Shown here: one piece after another, positions 60,396 through 64,000 of the stretch
How positions within the stretch are numbered: the first letter of the stretch is position 1
Layout of the letters: every line of letters begins with the position of its first letter
Source of the DNA: Pantoea sp. 1.19
Lineage (GTDB): Bacteria; Pseudomonadota; Gammaproteobacteria; Enterobacterales; Enterobacteriaceae
Assembly (NCBI RefSeq): GCF_001922585.1
Contig: NZ_MRBS01000001.1
Span: forward strand, 545,694 to 609,693
DNA: 64,000 bases
Reading direction: 5' to 3'
The notes under the pieces: model-generated
What the model saw: only the letters and a program-made list of their open reading frames with translations
What the model was told of the DNA's origin: nothing
Databases searched by the model: none
Made by a program: the position numbers and the translations under genes

Positions 60396-61820
60396 TCAGG
60401 AGGCCAGCTGGCGGGCGTAATCAAACAGCGCTTTCAGCAGCGCGATGCGCTCGCTGTCGCCCTCGTGCTGATTGGCCAGCATCTCCAGCGACTGTAAAAA
60501 TTGCTGCACCCGTTCCGGACTGAGCTGCTCGCGGCGGTGCGCCAGCCAGCGCTGCTGCTCGCTGTCATCCAGCGTGGCGGGAAAGTTGCGGGCGCGGAAG
60601 CGGAACAGCAGCTTCTCGATCCGCGCATCGTTAAAGGTCAGGTCCAGCGCCGGCAGGTTCTCCGGCCGGGTCTGATGAATAATGTTCATCGCCGCGCGGT
60701 CGGCATCGCTGAAAAAGCCGTTGTAGAGCTGGGCATCCACGTCGTCGCTGGCAACAAAGGGCTCGGCTTCGGCATACACCGCCAGCGCCTTTTCGCGCAC
60801 CTCCTGGTGCTGACGCAGCAGGGCCAGATTCGCCAGGCACTGCTGGCGATCAATGCCCAGCCGCGCCGCGTCTTCCGGGCGCAGGGTGTTACCCGGCGCC
60901 AGTACCGGACACTTATTGATGTGCACCAGCTTCAGCGGCGCGGCGGGCAGCCCGGCCAGATCCGCTTTGCGGGTATACAGCCGCTCGCGCAGGGCGTCGG
61001 CGTCCAGTTCCAGCAGCGGCGCCATGTCGCCCGCCAGATCGCAGACGATAAGCGCATTGCGGTTCTCCGGATGCCAGGCCAGCGGCACGATCCAGCTGGT
61101 GTTGCCGCGCAGCGCGCCAAACATGCCGGACACGTGCACCAGCGGCTTCATCTGCGGCACGTCAATCAGCGTGGCCACCTTGTTTTTGCTGCGGTGGCTG
61201 AGCAGAAACTGAAACAGCTTCGGCTGCTTTTCGCGCACCAGCCTCGCCAGCGCCAGCGTTGCCCAGACATCGGACATGGCATCGTGCGCGTTATCGTGCG
61301 CAATGCCGTTGGCCTGGGTTAACGCCTCCAGCCGGAAGCTGGGCAGCCCGTCGGCGTTGTCCGGCCAGACGATGCCCTCCGGGCGCAGCGCATAGCAGGC
61401 GCGCATCACGTCCAGCAGGTCCCAGCGGCTGTTGCCGTGCTGCCAGCTCCACGCGTAGGGATCGATAAAGTTGCGGTAGAAAATATTGCGCGTCACCTCA
61501 TCATCAAAGCGCACGTTGTTGTAGCCGACGACGCAGGTGCCCGGCTGGCTGAACAGCCCGTGTATGCGGTTGGCAAACGCCGCTTCGCTCACCCCGCGCG
61601 CCAGCGCCACCTGCGGCGTAATCCCGGTTATCATCACCGCTTCCGGCTGCGGCAGGTAGTCATCCGCCGGCCGGCAGTAAAACACATCCGGTTCGCCCAG
61701 CACGTTGAAATCGGCATCGGTACGCACGCCGGCAAACTGCGCCGGACGATCCAGGTGGGGGCGGGTGCCAAAGGTTTCGAAATCGTAAAACAGATAGGTG
61801 GGTTGCGTGTCGTTACTCAT
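60396..61820 (-). CDS. sbcB: Exodeoxyribonuclease I
   Basis: 3'-5' single-strand DNA exonuclease acting in recombination and mismatch repair. The 474-residue protein has the DEDDh exonuclease motifs: YLFYDFETFGTRP (Exo I, Asp/Glu), VVGYNNVRFDDEVTRN (Exo II) and NAHDAMSDVWATLALA (Exo III, His/Asp), then the SH3-like and C-terminal helical domains. The start at 61820 gives MSNDTQ; the four upstream codons have no better ribosome site. Confidence 0.96.
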   Translation of the reverse strand: MSNDTQPTYLFYDFETFGTRPHLDRPAQFAGVRTDADFNVLGEPDVFYCRPADDYLPQPEAVMITGITPQVALARGVSEAAFANRIHGLFSQPGTCVVGYNNVRFDDEVTRNIFYRNFIDPYAWSWQHGNSRWDLLDVMRACYALRPEGIVWPDNADGLPSFRLEALTQANGIAHDNAHDAMSDVWATLALARLVREKQPKLFQFLLSHRSKNKVATLIDVPQMKPLVHVSGMFGALRGNTSWIVPLAWHPENRNALIVCDLAGDMAPLLELDADALRERLYTRKADLAGLPAAPLKLVHINKCPVLAPGNTLRPEDAARLGIDRQQCLANLALLRQHQEVREKALAVYAEAEPFVASDDVDAQLYNGFFSDADRAAMNIIHQTRPENLPALDLTFNDARIEKLLFRFRARNFPATLDDSEQQRWLAHRREQLSPERVQQFLQSLEMLANQHEGDSERIALLKALFDYARQLAS

Positions 61821-61909
61821 CAGTGCTCGCATTCGGGCCCGGGTCAGGCGTTAAGTGTCCGTGCGCGGCATCGCGCGGTCAGCGCAAAAGGTCAGGCTGA
61901 TTGCCGCCT

Positions 61910-61938
61910 ATGATAAAGCATCCGGCCTGGCAGGCCAA
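61910..61938 (-). promoter_or_regulatory. Probable sbcB promoter
   Basis: On the minus strand TTGGCC (61933-61938) and TATCAT (61910-61915) are spaced by 17 bp, about 90 bp before the sbcB start. Confidence 0.5.
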
Positions 61939-62199
61939 CTTCGCTCGCCGCCGCGCGTCAGCACGTTTCTACGTCAGATGACAAGCGCGCTGATGCCGCT
62001 TCGGCCCCGGCGCGGGCGTGTTGCGCGCCAGAAGACACGTCCCTGTTACCCTCCGGAGTCTGCGCTACCCCGTTACCCCTTCCGCCGTTCATCCCGCCTG
62101 ATCCTGCCCTCCGGCGCCTGCTGGTCGCTGGCGTTGGCCCTGCTGCCGGGCGACGGCGACGCGGGCGCACGTCTGGTGCGGCAAAGACGCTGAGAGTGT

Positions 62200-62206
62200 C
62201 TACACT
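62200..62206 (+). promoter_or_regulatory. Possible sigma-S type -10 element before osmC
   Basis: CTACACT in the context GTGTCTACACTTAGG is close to the sigma-S -10 pattern CTATACT. No -35 is evident, which is common for such promoters. It lies 32 bp before the osmC start. The remainder of 61939-62199 is GC-rich with nothing recognised. Confidence 0.4.
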
Positions 62207-62238
62207 TAGGTGTTCAATCCCCCGTACAGGAGAAGACG

Positions 62239-62670
62239 ATGGCGATTCACAATCAAGGTTCAGCACACTGGGAAGGCGATATTCAGGGCAAAGGCCTGAT
62301 TTCTACCGGCAGCGGCGCGCTTAAACAGCAGCCGTACGGTTTTGGTACCCGCTTCGACGGCAAACCGGGCACCAACCCGGAAGAGCTGATTGGCGCCGCC
62401 CACGCGGCCTGCTTCTCGATGGCCCTGTCGCTGTTCCTGAAAGAGCAGGGCGGCTACACCGCGAAAAGCATTGAAACCACCGCTGACGTGGTGCTGGAGA
62501 AACAGGGCGGTGGTTTTGCTATCACCAAAATTGCGCTGAAAAGCGTGGTCGAGCTGCCCGGTGCGGATGAGAAAAAGTTTGAGGAGATCATTCTCAACGC
62601 CAAGGCCAACTGCCCGGTTTCTCAGGTGCTGAACGCCGAGATAACCCTGGATTACGATCTGCTGAACTGA
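62239..62670 (+). CDS. osmC: Osmotically inducible peroxiredoxin OsmC
   Basis: Thiol-dependent organic hydroperoxide reductase of stationary-phase and osmotic stress. The 143-residue protein matches E. coli OsmC in length. The two redox cysteines are in AAHAACFSMALSLFL and KANCPVSQVLN; the conserved Arg of FGTRFDGKPGTNPEEL is present. AGGAGAAGACG precedes the ATG. It stands alone, followed by a stem-loop. Confidence 0.96.
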   Translation: MAIHNQGSAHWEGDIQGKGLISTGSGALKQQPYGFGTRFDGKPGTNPEELIGAAHAACFSMALSLFLKEQGGYTAKSIETTADVVLEKQGGGFAITKIALKSVVELPGADEKKFEEIILNAKANCPVSQVLNAEITLDYDLLN

Positions 62671-62678
62671 CCGATTGC

Positions 62679-62702
62679 GCTGTCACCCGTCCGGGTGACA
62701 GC
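62679..62702 (+). terminator. Stem-loop after osmC
   Basis: GCTGTCACCC (62679-62688) pairs perfectly with GGGTGACAGC (62693-62702). There is no T-tract, so it may protect the mRNA end or act with Rho instead of being an intrinsic terminator. Confidence 0.45.
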
Positions 62703-63558
62703 CGGGTTCCGGCCACATTGCCTTGCCACGCCCTTATACTCTGCCGCCCTGACGCAGCGCCCAGCACCGGCTGATGTTTTATGCAGCACGGGATCCCCGT
62801 GGCTGATGCGCCCGCCCCGCGCTGCCGTGTCGCGGTTGTTCACCACTGACGCCACCGCTTCCTGGCCGGTGACTTTTCCGCGCATGCCCCCAACGATGGA
62901 CGCGGCGTTCCGGATAGGGGGCACCACCGGTCAACTCCTCACCGCGGGCAATCCCGACGTGCGCCGCGCCCCGCCAGCCTGAGCAACCGGCGGGCCGGCC
63001 ATGGGGCGATCGCGCCAGCGATCGGGGCGGTATGCATCGGGACGATCGGGTTACGGTAGGGAAGAAAGCGGCCCCGGCGGGCCGGTAACCCGGTCTGTAC
63101 AGGCTTGCCGCTGCGGTCTCCACGCCGGCCAGCGTACGCGATCTGAGCCGCGGGGTTATCATCGACGCCGGCCATGACGTGGCCGGCAGTCAGCTGCCGT
63201 TGGTCACGCTGATGACCCCGTACGTCAACAGGCCCGGTCTGCAGCACACCGATGTGGACAGCGTGCCCGGGCGCGACGCACCCGCCCCGCACCGCCCGCG
63301 TTCTGGCCACGCTCTCCCGGGCGATCACCACCGGTGAGCCCGACCTCTGGCGCATGCACAGCGAGCGATGCCGGCGCTGGAACGGGATCAGCCGGCAGAA
63401 CCGCAACGGGCTGCGCTGGGGCACCGACCTGCGCGTGGACGGCCTGACATCCGGAGACACCGCCGCGGGCGGGCGTAATCCGACAGCCTCCGGTGCGCAG
63501 GAGCGGCGTCGGCTGATTACGCTGGTGATCGGCGCCTGAGGCCCGCAGGGGCGTGAGG
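62703..63558. other. GC-rich gene-free region with possible decayed coding segments
   Basis: No intact gene is supported. Two plus-strand stretches have protein-like translations in different frames: IDAGHDVAGSQLPLVTLMTP with YVNRPGLQHTDVDSVP (about 63159-63270) and LSRAITTGEPDLWRMHSERC (about 63309-63370). They may be parts of one frameshifted gene. No family was recognised. Confidence 0.35.
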
Positions 63559-64000
63559 CGCCGGCGCGGGGCGCGCGCTGACACCCTGCAGCGGCTGCAG
63601 AAGGGGCCGGCCAGCGGGCGCCAGACCGTCCGGGCGGTCTGGCGCATCAGATAGCGGTCGGCAGCGGACGGCATATCACGCCGGCGCAGGCCGCGCGCTG
63701 ACACCCTGCAGCGGCTGCAGAAGGGGCCGGCCAGCGGGCGCCAGACCGTCCGGGCGGTCAGTCGCATCAGATAGCGGCCGGCAGCGGACGGCATATCACG
63801 CCGGCGCGGGGCGCGCGCTGACACCCTGCAGCGGCTGCAGAAGGGGCCGGCCAGCGGGCGCCAGATCGTCCGGGCGGTCAGTCGCATCAGATAGCGGTCG
63901 GCAGCGGACGGCATATCACGCCGGCGCGGGGCGCGCGCTGACACCCTGCAGCGGCTGCAGAAGGGGCCGGCCAGCGGGCGCCAGACCGTCCGGGGCGGTC
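63559..64000. repeat. 120-bp tandem repeat, at least 3.6 copies, running off the window
   Basis: The period is exactly 120 bp: the segment GCGCGCGCTGACACCCTGCA recurs at about 63571, 63691, 63811 and 63931. Copies are nearly identical; differences include CGGTCTGG versus CGGTCAGT and a single-base insertion in the last. Each unit contains CTGCAGCGGCTGCAG and an ACCGTCCGGGCGGT hairpin. On the minus strand the 120-bp unit stays open as a 40-codon repeat. Confidence 0.93.

Noticed and set aside
63559..64000. CRISPR array
   Set aside because: There is no repeat-spacer alternation: whole 120-bp units are repeated, with no unique spacers and no cas genes.

Overview
The window is chromosomal DNA from an enteric gammaproteobacterium, most likely of the Erwiniaceae (Erwinia/Pantoea group). 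The evidence is the Escherichia-like backbone order (yegD-yegE-udk-dcd-asmA-wza...; gnd-wzz-his; hisL-yeeZ; plaP-sbcB), an exopolysaccharide cluster laid out like the ams/cps clusters of plant-associated Erwinia and Pantoea, and GC-rich coding DNA broken by AT-rich surface-antigen genes. No rRNA, tRNA or CRISPR array was seen.

Layout. (1) 1-10870: the end of an aldo/keto reductase gene, a fourfold-repeated gene junction, yegD (Hsp70-like), yegE/dgcE (diguanylate cyclase), a PAP2 phosphatase, udk, dcd and asmA. (2) 10871-13331: a 2.4 kb gap holding GC-rich, decayed-looking DNA with a 187-bp tandem duplication, then an AT-rich control region with a candidate RcsAB box, four TTGTCAC-like motifs and a clear JUMPstart/ops element. 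(3) 13332-29409: a Wzx/Wzy-type exopolysaccharide cluster: wza-wzb-wzc, glycosyltransferases, a polymerase candidate, a WcaJ-type initiating transferase, an oppositely oriented Tat-exported beta-helix protein, galF, galE and a flippase. (4) 29795-41336: a second JUMPstart, then an O-antigen cluster: WecA-like initiator, rmlBDAC (rfb), wzx, two glycosyltransferases, wzy, gnd and the chain-length regulator wzz. From the end of rfbC to just before gnd the DNA is strikingly AT-rich. (5) 41337-44430: a gtrABC O-antigen modification island flanked by a 129-bp direct repeat of the wzz 3' end, with a transposase fragment at one edge. (6) 44712-52052: the complete his operon with its leader peptide, attenuator and promoter. 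(7) 52181-60315: yeeZ, a putrescine-utilisation module (puuB-puuR-puuD divergent from puuA-puuE) and the putrescine importer plaP. (8) 60396-64000: sbcB, osmC, then gene-poor GC-rich DNA ending in a 120-bp tandem repeat that runs off the window.

How it works together. The two polysaccharide systems share precursor supply (galF, galE, rml genes, gnd), both carry ops elements for RfaH antitermination, and both appear to use Wzx/Wzy assembly. The gtr island would add a sugar to the finished O-unit. The puu genes would glutamylate and degrade putrescine brought in by PlaP, under PuuR repression, although no PuuC aldehyde dehydrogenase is encoded here.

Most unusual points: the gtr island that rewrote the end of wzz and left the ancestral tail and terminator 3.2 kb away; the amplified convergent gene junction near the left end; repeated appearance of tandem duplications in gene-free spacers; a Tat-type beta-helix protein facing against the exopolysaccharide operon; a compositional break inside rfbC; and a his leader peptide whose histidine run is interrupted by arginine.
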